From Lineus longissimus (lineage: Eukaryota; Nemertea; Pilidiophora; Heteronemertea; Lineidae), in assembly GCF_910592395.1 (NCBI RefSeq), contig NC_088322.1, forward strand, positions 9,297,431-9,361,430: a stretch of DNA of 64,000 bases. Reading direction: 5' to 3'. Position numbers and translations under genes: made by a program. Of the stretch, positions 1 to 13,300 are shown piece after piece (within the stretch, counting starts at the first letter, position 1; every line of letters begins with the position of its first letter). The notes below the pieces were generated by a model, which saw nothing but the letters and a program-made list of their open reading frames with translations, did no database searches and was not told where the DNA came from.

Positions 1-3000
1 GATGTCTTGCCCAGTCTTTGGGTTGAACACTGATTCTATTGCATGCACGGGATTTCTGACAGGCATGGCCTTGACTAAACCCATCTCCATCGCCTCTTGT
101 ATCGGCAACAGCTTCGTTGATTTCGGATCAAAGAAACCACCCTTTTCAAGATCGACAAACCCCTTTTCGATGGCTTCTTCAAGGGTCAGCTCTGCTCCAG
201 TGTTTGGTTCAACAATACAGATGGGTGCGTATGTCTCCTTTCTCTCCGCAGTTCCCTTTAACAATTCTAAATCGATTGCCACCTTGGCTGGTATCTCCTT
301 CAACGTGGTAGGCTCTATGTAGCACATGATGTCCGGATTATAATGACCTTGTTCTATCGCTTCTTTTAGTGGCAATTCCTCCCCGGTCTGTGACCTCACC
401 GAATCGACTCTGAAGAATGTAACGGCCAATGGGCCACTTGGAACAGGTATGACGTCATCCAAATTCTTCCAATCCAGACCCAGATCGATTGGTGCAGACC
501 TGACTTCTAGCATGGGTTGAGGCACAATTTCATCTTCATAATCCCCAACATTGCACGGCACTGCATTGATAAGGTTCTGGTCTATCGCCTGCTGGATGGG
601 TACTGCTTTTCCAGTGTTTGGATTCTTGTAGTGATACTTTAGTAGGTCCAAAATCTGTCGCTCTACTGCTTCATCAAGAGAGAGCGTATCGCCGGCTCGA
701 GGATCTATGACATTTAGGATCTGAACAGGGACGGTATGCACAACGCCTTGATTCACAGCCTTTTGAAACGGTATGGTCTCATCAGTTTTAGGGTTGTAAT
801 ACGTGCCATTCTCAAGATCAACGATGCCTTGTTCCAAGGCATCTGATAAAGGAATCTTCTCGCTTGATGTAGGGTCAGCAACAGTGTCAATGAAGTACAC
901 AGGATTCTCCACTGGAGTCGCCCTTATGCGGCCATCCGCCATAGCATCTAGAATGGGTACAGGCCTCTTCGTCTTCGGTTGTAAGTAACAACCCTTATGT
1001 AGGTCTAATAACCCCATATCGCTTGCTTCGTAAATTGTCAGTTCTTTGCCAGTAGCTGGTTCAAGGACAGAGATAGCAATGAAAGTTTCCTTCGAATCGG
1101 GATTGCCTTTCATCAACCCGTGTTCTATTGCTTCGATGAGAGGAACCTCCTTGAGGGTTACTTGGTCTATGCAGGCCATCTTCTCTGGATCATAAAGACC
1201 TTTCTCAATTGCCACGGAGAGTGGAAGTTCTTTTCCATCTTTGTCTTTCACTGATTCCACTTTGAAGTCTGTGACAGTCAAGGGACCACTAAGGTAAGAT
1301 ATGACATCATCTTTTGTAGGTTTACCCTTCATCAGTCCCTCTTCAATGGCTTGTGGAATTTCAATCGCTTTCCCGGTTTTGGGTTCTACGTAGCATCCCT
1401 TCGCAAGGTCTAGTAGTCCCTTTTCGGTTGCTTCCTCAACTGTCAAATCTGCCCCTGCATCAGGATCCACAACTGACAAACTGGTGTACGTTTCCGTGTC
1501 TTCTGGGTGGCCTTGGATTAAACCAGACTCAATACTTTCTATGAGAGGAACCTCCTTCTGAGTGATTGGATCAATACAAGCCATCTTCTCTGGGTCATAG
1601 AGACCTTTCTCAATTGCCTCAGCGAGTGCAAGTTCATTTCCATCTTCGTCTGTGACTGATTCCACTTTGAAGTCTGTGACAGTCAGAGGGCCACTCAGGT
1701 AAGAAATGACATCATCTTTCGTAGATTTACCCTTCATCAGTCCTTGTTCAAGAGCTTGTGGTATTTGAATTGCTTTCCCGGTTTTGGGATCTACGTAGCA
1801 TCCCTTCTCAGGGTCTAGTAGTCCCTTTTCGGTTGCTTCTTCAATTGTCAACTCTGTCCCTGTATCAGGATCTAGAACGGTCAAGCAAGAGTAGGTTTCG
1901 GTGTCCTCTGGCTTGCCTTTGATTAAGCCAGTCTCTATAGCTTCAATGAGGGGAATTTCCTTCTGAGTGTTTGGATCGATGCAAGACATCATCTCTGGAT
2001 CATAAAGACCTTTCTCAATTGCCTCAGCGAGTGGAAGTTCATTTCCATCTTTCTCTGTGACTGATTCCACTTTGAAGTCTGTGACAGTCAGGGGGCCACT
2101 CAGGTAAGAAATGACATCATCTTTCGTAGGTTTACCCTTCATCAGTCCCTCTTCAATGGCTTGTGGTATTTGAATCGTTTTCCCTGTTTTGTGATCTACG
2201 TAGCATCCCTTCTCAGGGTCTATTAGTCCCTTTTCGGTTGCTTCCTCAATGGTCAATTCAGCACCTGTATCAGGCTCCACAACTGACAAACTTGTGTACG
2301 TTTCCGTGTCTTCTGGGTGGCCCTGGATTAAGCCAGTCTCAATAGCTTCCGTGAGAGGAACCTCCTTATGGGTGATTGAATCGATACAAACCATCTTCTC
2401 TGGATCATAAAGACCTTTCTCAATTGCCTCGGTGAGTGGAAGACCATTTCCATCTTTATCTTTGACTGATTCAACTTTAAAGTCTGTGACAGTCAAAGGA
2501 CCACTCAGGAAAGATATGACATCATCTTTTGTAGGCATACCTTTCATTAGTCCCTTTTCAATGGCTTCTGGAATTTGAATAGCTTTCCCTGTGTTGGGAT
2601 CAACGTAGCATCCCTTCTCAGGGACTATTAGTCCCTTTTCGGTCGCTTCCTCAATTGTCAATTCAGCACCTGTATCAGGATCCACAACTGACAAATTTGT
2701 GTACGTTTTGGTGTCTTCTGGGTGGCCCTGGATTAAGCCAGTCTCAATAGCTTCTGTGAGAGGAACCTCCTTATGGATGATTGAATCGATACAAACCATC
2801 TTCTCTGGATCATAAAGACCTTTCTCAATTGCCTCAATGAGTGGAAGCTCATTTCCATCTTCGTCGTTGACTGATTCCACTTTGAAGTCTGTGACAGTCA
2901 AAGGACCGCTCAGGAAAGATATGACATCATCTTTTGCAGGCATACCTTTCATTAGTCCCTCTTCAATGGCTTCTGGAATTTGAATAGCTTTCCCTGTGTT

Positions 3001-6000
3001 GGGATCAACGTAGCATCCCTTCTCAGGGACTATTAGTCCCTTTTCGGTCGCTTCCTCAATTGTCAATTCAGCACCTGTATCAGGATCCACAACTGACAAA
3101 TTTGTGTACGTTTTTGTGTCTTCTGGGTGGCCCTTGATTAAGCCAGACTCAATACTTTCTATGAGAGGAACCTCCTTCTGAGTGATTGGATCGATACAAG
3201 CCATCTTCTCTGGATCATAGAGACCTTTCTCAATTGCCTCAGCGAGTGCAAGTTCATTTCCATCTTCGTCTGTGACTGATTCCACTTTGAAGTCTGTGAC
3301 AGTCAGAGGGCCACTCAGGTACGAAATGACATCATCTCTCGTAGGTTTACCCTTCATCAGTCCTTGTTCAAGGGCTTGTGGTATTTGAATTGCTTTCCCG
3401 GTTTTGGGATCTACGTAGCATCCCTTCTCAGGGTCTAGTAGTCCCTTTTCGGTTGCTTCTTCAATTGTCAACTCTGTCCCTGTTTCAGGATCTAAGACGG
3501 TCAAGCAAGAGTAGGTTTCGGTGTCCTCTGGCTTGCCTTTGATTAAGCCAGTCTCTATAGCTTCTATGAGGGGAATTTCCTTATGAGTGATTGGATCGAT
3601 ATAGACCATCTTCTCTGGATCATAAAGACCTTTCTCAATTGCCTCAGCGAGTGGAAGTTCATTACCATCTTTGTCTGTGACTGATTCCACTTTGAAGTCT
3701 GTGACAGTCAAAGGGCCACTCAGGTAAGAAATGACATCATCTTTCGTAGGTTTACCCTTCATCAGGCCCTCTTCAATGGCTTGTGGTATTTGAATTGCTT
3801 TCCCTGTTTTGGGATCTACGTAGCATCCCTTCTCAGGGTCTATTAGTCCCTTTTCGGTTGCTTCCTCAATGGTCAATTCAGCACCTGTATCAGGCTCCAC
3901 AACTGACAAACTTGTGTACGTTTCTGTGTCTTCTGGGTGGCCCTGGATTAAGCCAGACTCAATAGCTTCCGTGAGAGGAACCTCCTTATGGGTGATTGAA
4001 TCAATACAAACCATCTTCTCTGGATCATAAAGACCTTTCTCAATTGCCTCAGTGAGTGGAAGACCATTTCCATCTTTGTCTTTGACTGATTCAACTTTGA
4101 AGTCTGTGACAGTCAAAGGACCACTTAGGAAGGATATGACATCACCTTTTGTAGGTATACCTTTCATTAGACCCTCTTCAATGGCTTCTGGAATTTGAAT
4201 AGCTTTCCCTGTGTTGGGATCAACGTAGCATCCCTTCTCAGGGACTATTAGTCCCTTTTCTGTCGCTTCCTCAATTGTCAATTCAGCGCCTGTATCAGGA
4301 TCCACAACTGACAAACTTGTGTACGTTTTTGTGTCTTCTGGATGGCCCTTGATTAAGCCAGACTCAATACTTTCTATGAGAGGAACCTCCTTCTGAGTGA
4401 TTGGATCGATACAAGCCATCTTCTCTGGATCATAGAGACCTTTCTCAATTGCCTCAGCGAGTGCAAGTTCATTTCCATCTTCGTCTGTGACTGATTCCAC
4501 TTTGAAGTCTGTGACAGTCAGAGGGCCACTCAGGTAAGAAATGACATCATCTTTTGTAGGTTTACCCTTCATTAGTCCTTGTTCAAGGGCTTGTGGTATT
4601 TCAATTGCTTTTGCGGTTTGGGGATCTACGTAGCATCCCTTCTCAGGGTCTAGTAGTCCCTTTTCGGTTGCTTCTTCAATTGTCAACTCTGTCCCTGTAT
4701 CAGGATCTAAGACTGACAAGCAAGAGTAGGTTTCGGTGTCCTCTGGCTTGCCTTTGATTAAGCCAGTCTCTATAGCTTCAATGAGGGGAATTTCCTTCTG
4801 AGTGATTGGATCAATATAGACCATCTTCTCTGGATCATAAAGACCTTTCTCAATTGCCTCAATGAGTGGAAGCTCATTTCCATCTTTGTCGTTGACTGAT
4901 TCCACTTTGAAGTCTGTGACAGTCAAAGGACCGCTCAGGTAACAAATGACATCATCTTTCGTAGGTTTACCCTTCATCAGTCCTTGTTCAAGGGCTTGTG
5001 GTATTTGAATCGCTTTCCCTGTGTTGGGATCTACGTAGCATCCCTTCTCAGGGTCTATTAGTCCCTTTTCGATCGCTTCCTCAATTGTCAAATCAGCACC
5101 TGTATTAGACTCCAAAACTGACAAACTGGTGTACGTTTCCGTGTCTTCTCGGTTGCCCTGGATTAAACCAGACTCAATACTTTCTATGAGAGGAACCTCC
5201 TTCTGAGTGATTGGATCGATACAAGCCATCTTCTCTGGATCATAAAGACCTTTCTCAATTGCCTCAATGAGTGGAAGACCATTTCCATCTTTGTCTTTGA
5301 CTGATTCCACTTTGAAGTCTGTGACAGTCAAAGGACCGCTCAGGTAACAAATGACATCATCTTTCGTAGGTTTACCCTTCATCAGTCCTTGTTCAATGGC
5401 TTGTGGTATTTGAATCGCTTTCCCTGTGTTGGGATCTACGTAGCATCCCTTCTCAGGGTCCATTAGTCCCTTTTCGGTTGCTTCCTGAATGGTCATTTCT
5501 GCACCTGTACCAGGCTCCACAACTGACAAACTGGTGTACGTTTCCGTGTCTTCTGGGTGGCCCTGGATTAAGCCAGTCTCAATAGCTTCTGTGAGAGGAA
5601 CCTCCTTATGGGTGATTGGATCGATACAAGCCATCTTCTCTGGATCATAAAGACCTTTCTCAATTGCATCGGCGAGTGGAAGACCATTTCCATCTTTGTC
5701 TTTGACTGATTCAACTTTGAAGTCTGTGACAGTCAAGGGACCACTCAAGTAAAATATGACATTTTCCTTTGACGGTTCACCCTTCATCAGACCCTCTTCA
5801 ATCGCCTCCGGTATTGAAATAGCCTTTCCTGTTTCGAGGTCTATATAGCATCCATTCTCGCGGTCTATTAATCCCTTTTCGGTTGCTTCTTCAATTGTCA
5901 ACTCTGTCCCTGTATCAGGATCTAAGACTGACAAGCAAGAGTAGGTTTCGGTGTCCTCTGGCTTGCCTTTGATTAAGCCAGTCTCTATAGCTTCTATGAG

Positions 6001-9000
6001 GGGATGTTCCTTCCGAGTGATTGGATCGATATAGACCATCTTCTCTGGATCATACAGACCTTTCTCAATTGCCTCAGTGAGTGGAAGTTCATTTCCTTCT
6101 TTGTCTGTGACTGATTCAACTTTGAAGTCTGTGACAGTCAGAGGGCCACTCAGGTAAGAAATGACATCATCTTTCGTAGGTTTACCCTTCATCAGGCCCT
6201 CTTCAATGGCTTGTGGTATTTGAATTGCTTTCCCGGTTTTGGGATCTACGTAGCATCCCTTCTCAGGGTCCATTAGTCCCTTTTCGGTTGCTTCCTGAAT
6301 GGTCATTTCTGCACCTGTACCAGGCTCCACAACTGACAAACTGGTGTACGTTTCCGTGTCTTCTGGGTGGCCCTGGATTAAGCCAGTCTCAATAGCTTCT
6401 ATGAGAGGAACCTCCTTATGGGTGATTGGATCGATACAAGCCACCTTCTCTGGATCATAAAGACCTTTCTCAATTGCCTCGGTGAGTGGAAGACCATTTC
6501 CATCTTTGTCTTTGACTGATTCAACTTTGAAGTCTGTGACAGTCAAAGGACCACTCAAGTAAAATATGACATTTTCCTTTGACGGTTCACCCTTCATCAG
6601 GCCCTCTTTAATCGCCTCCGGTATTGAAATAGCCTTCCCTGTTTCGAGGTCTATATAGCATCCATTCTCGCGGTCTATTAATCCCTTTTCGGTTGCTTCT
6701 TCAATTGTCAACTCTGTCCCTGTATCAGGATCTAAGACTGACAAGCAAGAGTAGGTTTCGGTGTCCTCTGGCTTGCCTTTGATTAAGCCAGTCTCTATAG
6801 CTTCTATGAGGGGAATTTCCTTTTGAGTGATTGGATCGATATAGACCATCTTCTCTGGATCATAAAGACCTTTCTCAATTGCCTCGGCGAGTGGAAGTTC
6901 ATTACCATCTTTGTCTGTGACTGATTCCACTTTGAAGTCTGTGACAGTCAGAGGGCCACTCAGGTAAGAAATGACATCATCTTTCGTAGGTTTACCCTTC
7001 ATTAGTCCCTCTTCAATGGCTTGTGGTATTTGAATTGCTTTTCTTGTTTTGGGATCGACGTAGCATCCCTTCTCACGGTCTATTAGTCCCTTTTCGGCAG
7101 CTTCCTCAATGGTCAATTCTGCACCTGTATCAGGCTCCACAACTGACAGACTGGTGTACGTTTCCGTGTCTTCTGGGTGGCCCTTGATTAAGTGAGTCTC
7201 AATAGCTTCTGTGAGAGGAACCTCCTTATGGGTGATTGCATCGATATAGGCCATCTTCTCAGGATCATAAAGACCCTTCTTAATTGCCTCAGTGAGTGCA
7301 ATCTCATTTCCATCCTGATCTTTGACCGATTCGACTTCGAAATCAGTGACAGTCAATGGGCCACTCAAGAATGAAATGATATCACCCTTATCATCCTCGG
7401 CCTTGGTTGCCATTATCAGTCCCTCCTCGATGGCCTCCGCTATTGGCACTGCCTTCATGGTTTTCGGGTGCAAGAAGCATCCCTTTTCCAGGTCTATTAG
7501 TCCTTGGTCGGATGCTTCTTGAATGGTCAATGTTGCCCCAGTAACAGGATCTACAACATACAGGCTTGCGTAGGTCTCTTTATCTTCTTGATGGCCCTTG
7601 ATTACGCCTAGTTCTATTGCCTCCTGGACAGGGATCTGCTTGTGGGTTACTGGGTCTATGTAGGCCATCTTTTCCGGTTCATAAAGCCCCCTCTCGATTG
7701 CCTCCGAGAGTGGTATTACATTTCCATACTTGTCTTTCACGGATTCTACTTTGAAGTCTGTGACAGTCAAAGGACCGCTCAGGTATGAAATTACATCTTC
7801 CTTGGTTGGAGAAGCCTTCATCAGTCCTTCTTCAATGGCCTCTGGTATCGGAATAGCTTTCCCTGTTTTGGGGTCTATGTAGCAGCCCTTTTCAATATCA
7901 ATCAGCCCTTTTTCAACAGCATCCTCTATTGACAGTTTAGCGCATGTATCAGGATCCACAACTGACAGACTAGTGTAGGTTTCTGTTTCCTCCGGGTTTC
8001 CTTTGATTAATCCAATTTTTATGGCTTTAATGAAAGGAGTTTCCTTGCGCGTGACTGGGTCTATGTAGGCCATCTTCTCTGAATCATAGAGCCCCTTCTC
8101 GATTGCCTCCGAGAGTGGAATTTCATTTCCATCCTGGTCTTTGACATATTCTACTTTGAAGTCTGTGACAGTCAAAGGACCGCTAAGGAAAGAGATTACA
8201 TCTTTTTTATCGTCTTTCGTCTCTGGCAGTGGAATGGCTTTCTTAGTTTTGGGATGTATGAGGCAACCTTTCTGAAGATCAATGAGGCCTCTTTCGCCCG
8301 GTCTGTCAGTCGTCATCTTTGTTTCTCTATCCGGATCAAATATACAAAGTGTGTTGTAGGTATTTTTATTCACCGGCGTACCTTTTACTATGCATTTTTC
8401 TACCGCATCGTGGATTGGGATTTCTTCCTGGGTAACGGGGTCTATATAGACCACCTTATCGGGATCATAGAGGCCCTTGGCGACCGCCTCGCCAAATGAC
8501 AACTCATGCCCCTCATTGTCTTTGACTGAGTCTACTCTGAAGTCCGTAAGTGTCAAAGGCCCACTCAGGAAAGAAATGACATCTTCATGATCATCTTGGA
8601 GCGGGGTTCCCTTCATAAGGCCTTCATCGATAGCCTCTTGCAATGGGATATCTTGTCCTGTTTTAGGGAGAATGAAGCAGTTTCTGTCGAGGTCTATAAG
8701 TCCTCGTTCACACGCCTCCTCAATGCTCAGCTCAGCCCCTGTGTCGGGGTCCATGACACACAGGGTGGCATAGGTTCCTTTACCAACGGGTTGGCCCTTC
8801 ACTAGGCCTAGTTCTATTGCCTCCTGAACAGGTATTTCTTTCTGTGTAACCGGATCTGTGTAGGCAATCTTGTGTGGGTCAAACAGACCCTTGGCCTTAG
8901 CCTCTTCCAGAGGCACCTCGTTACCATCTGGGCCAGTAATTGACTCGACTTTGAAATCTGTAACAATCAGAAGGCCCGTCACGTAAGAAATGACATCATC

Positions 9001-10306
9001 CATATCCTCCCAATCCGAGGTGTCAAACTGACTTGGTGTGGACCTGTTTTCTCTGATGACTTCTGGTATGATTTCTTCAAGCTCGTTCAGGTCTTCAGCA
9101 ACGTAATCACCAGGTAGGAATTGTTTAGCTGATGACCTATAAACTATTTCAACACCTTCTGGTAGTTTCGCTTCTAGCCCTAACGAGTCAAATATGTCAA
9201 TCGGGGATGATTTTATTGTCTCTGCTGTCTGATGCTCAATGGTATCTTCTTGGACGACACAATCGTTGAAGGTTTCTCTTGGTTTTTCGGCAAAGCAGAC
9301 CTCCTTCCTCTCCACTGCTTTGACAACAGGTTGGGCGACAACCATTCCCAATTTAATTGCCTCATACAGGGGAATCTGTACTTCTTTCTCCGGGTTAATG
9401 AACAACTGTTTATCTGGGTCCAGAAAACCTTGTTCAACTGCTTCGCTCAGCTGTGTTTCTGCGTTGGTGATCGGATCGACTATGAATTCTACTCTAAAAA
9501 TCAACACGCCGTTACCAGTTTCGACTTCGATATCATTAGGTGTACTGTCCCATTTTTGTATCAGTAAGTCCTTGGCAACGGCATCAGGGATTGTCATCCT
9601 CTCTTCCGCCTTCAGGTCGACAAAGAGCTCATCCTCCGGCAGTATAATTCCAAGATCTAATGCCTCATCTACAGTCACCTGTGTCATCGTTCTCGTATCA
9701 ACAGCACCAGAAATACAGAACTCCTTGGTCTTATAGACTGTTGTAACTGTAGACTCGACCACGTTGGACACCATCTCGGCCATGATTAATCCTTGGTTCA
9801 TTGCTTCAGCAATCGGCATCGTTTCTTTGGTCACAGGGTTAAAATAAATCCCCTGTTCTTGGTCCACGATTCCTTCCTTGATCGCATCAAACATACTGAT
9901 CTCGTCACCAGTTGTTGGGTCTATGACACAAGTAATGACAAAACTACTTGTCTCTTGCGTCTCCATTAGAACCATATCCACGGTTTCCTCTTCTGTGCAC
10001 TCGACAGTCTCTTCATGAGTGACCTCTTCGAAGAAGTTCGACTCCTGCTCCAAGGACTTGCCTGGGATCACTTCACGCTGGACTAACTCCCCTCCCAGCT
10101 CAAGCGACGCGTAGGGCGACTCATGTGCAAGTTGCAGCGTCGTCATCTCTATGTGTTCTTCCATTTCTTCAGTTCTGTTATCAGCTGTCATCAAGTCACC
10201 TTCGTCCAGCTGTGGCGTCCTCTCGTGGACGAAGATGAAACTAACGTCATCTTGCTCGGGAGTTGCTCCCTTTGATTGCCGTTTGCCCTCGAATCTTGGG
10301 TCGATT
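1..10306 (-). CDS. Giant plakin-repeat exon, partial (runs off left edge)
   Basis: On the minus strand, codons in positions 3k-2..3k are open from the TGA at 10390-10392 down to base 1, about 3,435 codons without a stop. The exon starts at 10306 after a strong acceptor (tacttttcag). Its first base completes the CG left by the upstream exon to give Arg, then Ile-Asp-Pro. The first ~420 residues are a less regular, acidic segment with a few diverged repeats. The rest is plakin repeats with motifs such as GLIDPEKG, GLYDPEKM, IPQAIEEGLM and SGPLTVTDFKVESV. In other plakins such repeats fold into globular modules that bind intermediate filaments. Carrying them all in one huge exon recalls the alternatively spliced plakin-repeat exon of invertebrate spectraplakins; that comparison is from family knowledge. 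The left edge shows no splice donor, so the exon is longer than the window shows. Confidence 0.93.
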
Positions 10307-13300
10307 CTGAAAAGTAGTTGTGTGCTATATTGCACCTTTAAGAGCAGAACTGCCCGACTTGGTCTGTCATCGGCATTCTGGCATCTACTTCACGGTCAGC
10401 ACGTTTGTTTACAGAAATAGACAGTTTGGAATGAAGTATATTTATTCTGTTGTTCCTATATCTTTTATCAACTATAGATCAGTTACGAATGTTGAACTTT
10501 CTAGCTATTGTTCAAAAGACTAGCTCTTAAATTGTTCTATTTCGAGATACAGGGAGCTTTTTTATCAAATAATCATTTCCAATTCATTAACGAGCGAAAT
10601 TATTGGATTGCTTCTGCCTGTTCAGTTCAGTTCATTATCACGTGTACCACTCAACCTATCCTGCTTTCTACCGTCATGTTAGGGCTTTCAAGCAGTGTTT
10701 CATAATGACAAGAGTAGAGATTATATTGGGCTAAAAATTAAGACACTTACCGCTTGATATAGGCAGTGGAAACAAACTTTACAGAGCTATCCTCATTGAC
10801 AATCCTTCGTTCCTCATTCCGAGTTGTCCATAACGTATTCTCATAGCATCGGTAGTATACCAGCAGATCCTGTAACATAAACACAAATTGTACAAAATGG
10901 CGCCTACTCAGACGACACAAAAACTCAAATTACTGGCACACGCAATTATTCGTCATAGAGGACGATTGATGGCCCATTTCGAATTGTATGTATCAGCAAT
11001 TTATAGACAGCAATTTTCCGGAGGCATGCGGTGGCTTGATATACTTTTAAGTGAATAATGTTGATTTATTTACTGCTCTTGCTGAACTTAAATTACGCCA
11101 ATAAAATATTTTTTCAATAGATGGAGCATTCTATTGGCATCAATCCCGTATTTCTCGGCTGGGTGTTAAGCTAATTAATACTTTGACATTGATAACAGGA
11201 ATGTTCATTACCTTACGTAACTTGGTCGAAGGGAAAACTACAAAAACTGGGGTGTTATAATTGTTCGTAACAATTTGAAAATATCATAATGCGGGAATGT
11301 TATTTATCATATACCCTATGTGCACTGATCCGGCTGATAAGACATCGAAAAATTCATTTAAACTTCACCAAAATCAATGACAGTGGACCCAAGGCCGACT
11401 GTCTAAGATAACAGAAGCAGCAATTTGGGACTTTAAGTCAGGCAATAACCAATCAAAAACCACATAGGCCATGCTTTCTACACCAGACAAACGCAATTGG
11501 TGCCGTCTGATTGGCTAATACATGACAAAAACTTACAAATTGCTAATTGAGAAAAATTATATATGATATTCGTTTTATGTACATTTATTAATCATTATGA
11601 AATTCATCGATCTAGTAATACCAAAATTCATGTAAAATGCGTCCAGATAATTGCATCTGCAAAATAGTGCGATGCCTTTTCGGAATTAGCATCATTATGG
11701 CTTGCTGACTTGATTAACCTGAGCATTTGGTTCACATATTTTGAGTCGGAGAGGAACTTACACCCAACAACGTAACGACACGATCGGCCTCCCTCCAATT
11801 CGTCATTATATCGTTGGTCTGCGGTACGTCACCTCCTCCCTTTCTCCCCGCATGTGGCTCGGAGTCTGTTGGAATGATTCGGATGGCGAAGACACGGATG
11901 GTCCGGTAGAGGTCTTGAGTTTCCTGCCCCACGGCTCCGACGGAATCGAACATATCTAACGCCTCATCGAGGATTTCCCGGATCTTGTGGCGGTCGTGAA
12001 AGTCAAACTGAAGCAGCTGGAAACAGGCAGTGCATAGACGAATAACGCATTATTTCAAATAGAATCTCCCCGATAAGCAAGTAAGAAAATACTGTCTTGC
12101 ATGGCATCCATTACAAGTGTCCCGCTCACAGGCGCTTTCACAAAAAGCACTTTTTAGAGGTCATGGCCTTCAGCCCTATCTTGAGACTGGCCACAGGACT
12201 ACTTTCTCGCACTGAAGAGTCAAGCAAGTTCCACATTCTACCAGTCCTAGGTGTGTAGCAGGTTGAAAAGTGTCGACACAGTATGATAAAAACATTAGCG
12301 CTAACAGAATGGTCTAATTTAAAGGTGGTTTGACTTAACGTAATCATTGTACCGCCTCTGGCCACTTACCATATCATCTGTAGTGTTTTGTATGAGTCCC
12401 AGCAAGCACCTGGTCACCTGGTACCTCAAACAGATGATGAAGCTCCGCCAGGTGGTCAGTAGGTGCTGCCGGAGTCTGTGGGCTAAGTCCACGGCCTCGC
12501 GGTCAGGCGAGGAAAAGATTAGCACCAATGAGGGGACGATTGAGGTATCATTATTGAAACTTCGGATCTGAAATGAAACGATAATGACTTAATTGGGTGA
12601 CCTTTGGAGACAAGAACATTGGCCTTTCTTAAAGGAAATGAGATAAGAATAATGGCCTTTCTGAAAGAGATACTAGAGGTGTGTGATTTCGTGTTATTTC
12701 GTCCATCTGAAAATCACTTGCTGGTATTAAGTTATTCCCATCACTTACTACCTGTATGTCACGACATCCAGATGATGTGACAGGTTTTTAAAAAACAGTA
12801 TGACCAAAAACTCATTATTTGAAGTAATATTTTTCTTTTTGTATACAACAATAACGGATGTTACCACATATTTGCCAGACATAACCTCTCTCCGCCACTT
12901 TCCTCATGTTATAAACATACTAAAAACCACTTACCATCCATTTGCTTTGGTCCACGGCTTCAACTATTTCGTAAACATGGCCCTTGATGACTGATATCTG
13001 AAAAATTGTTTAACATGCATGAACATTCTTTCAAAAAGTTGTTTTGCATTCTTGCATAGCACCTTTTCATTCACGCGTCCACGAAGTGCCGCCATGTTTG
13101 TGATATTACGCTCAGTTGCCGCAGGAAGCGCACAGGTTCCACGCTAACTAAAGTACATATAGCCGGCACGGAACTTCAGCGGTCGCTAGACAAACCAGGC
13201 TTTGAAGAACCGAGCCCTGCTCTTCGGGGAAACCCCGTATACCTACGTCATCATGCGCGTAAGTTACCAACGCGCGAACTTTCTGCGGACAGTCTGGCCT

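Noticed and set aside
1353-7522. Repeated 60-80-codon plus-strand frames (for example 2163, 3783, 5403, 6213) of the form MVFE..SLFWDLRSIPSQG
   Set aside because: They are the antisense shadow of the plakin-repeat exon, repeated because the coding array is repeated.
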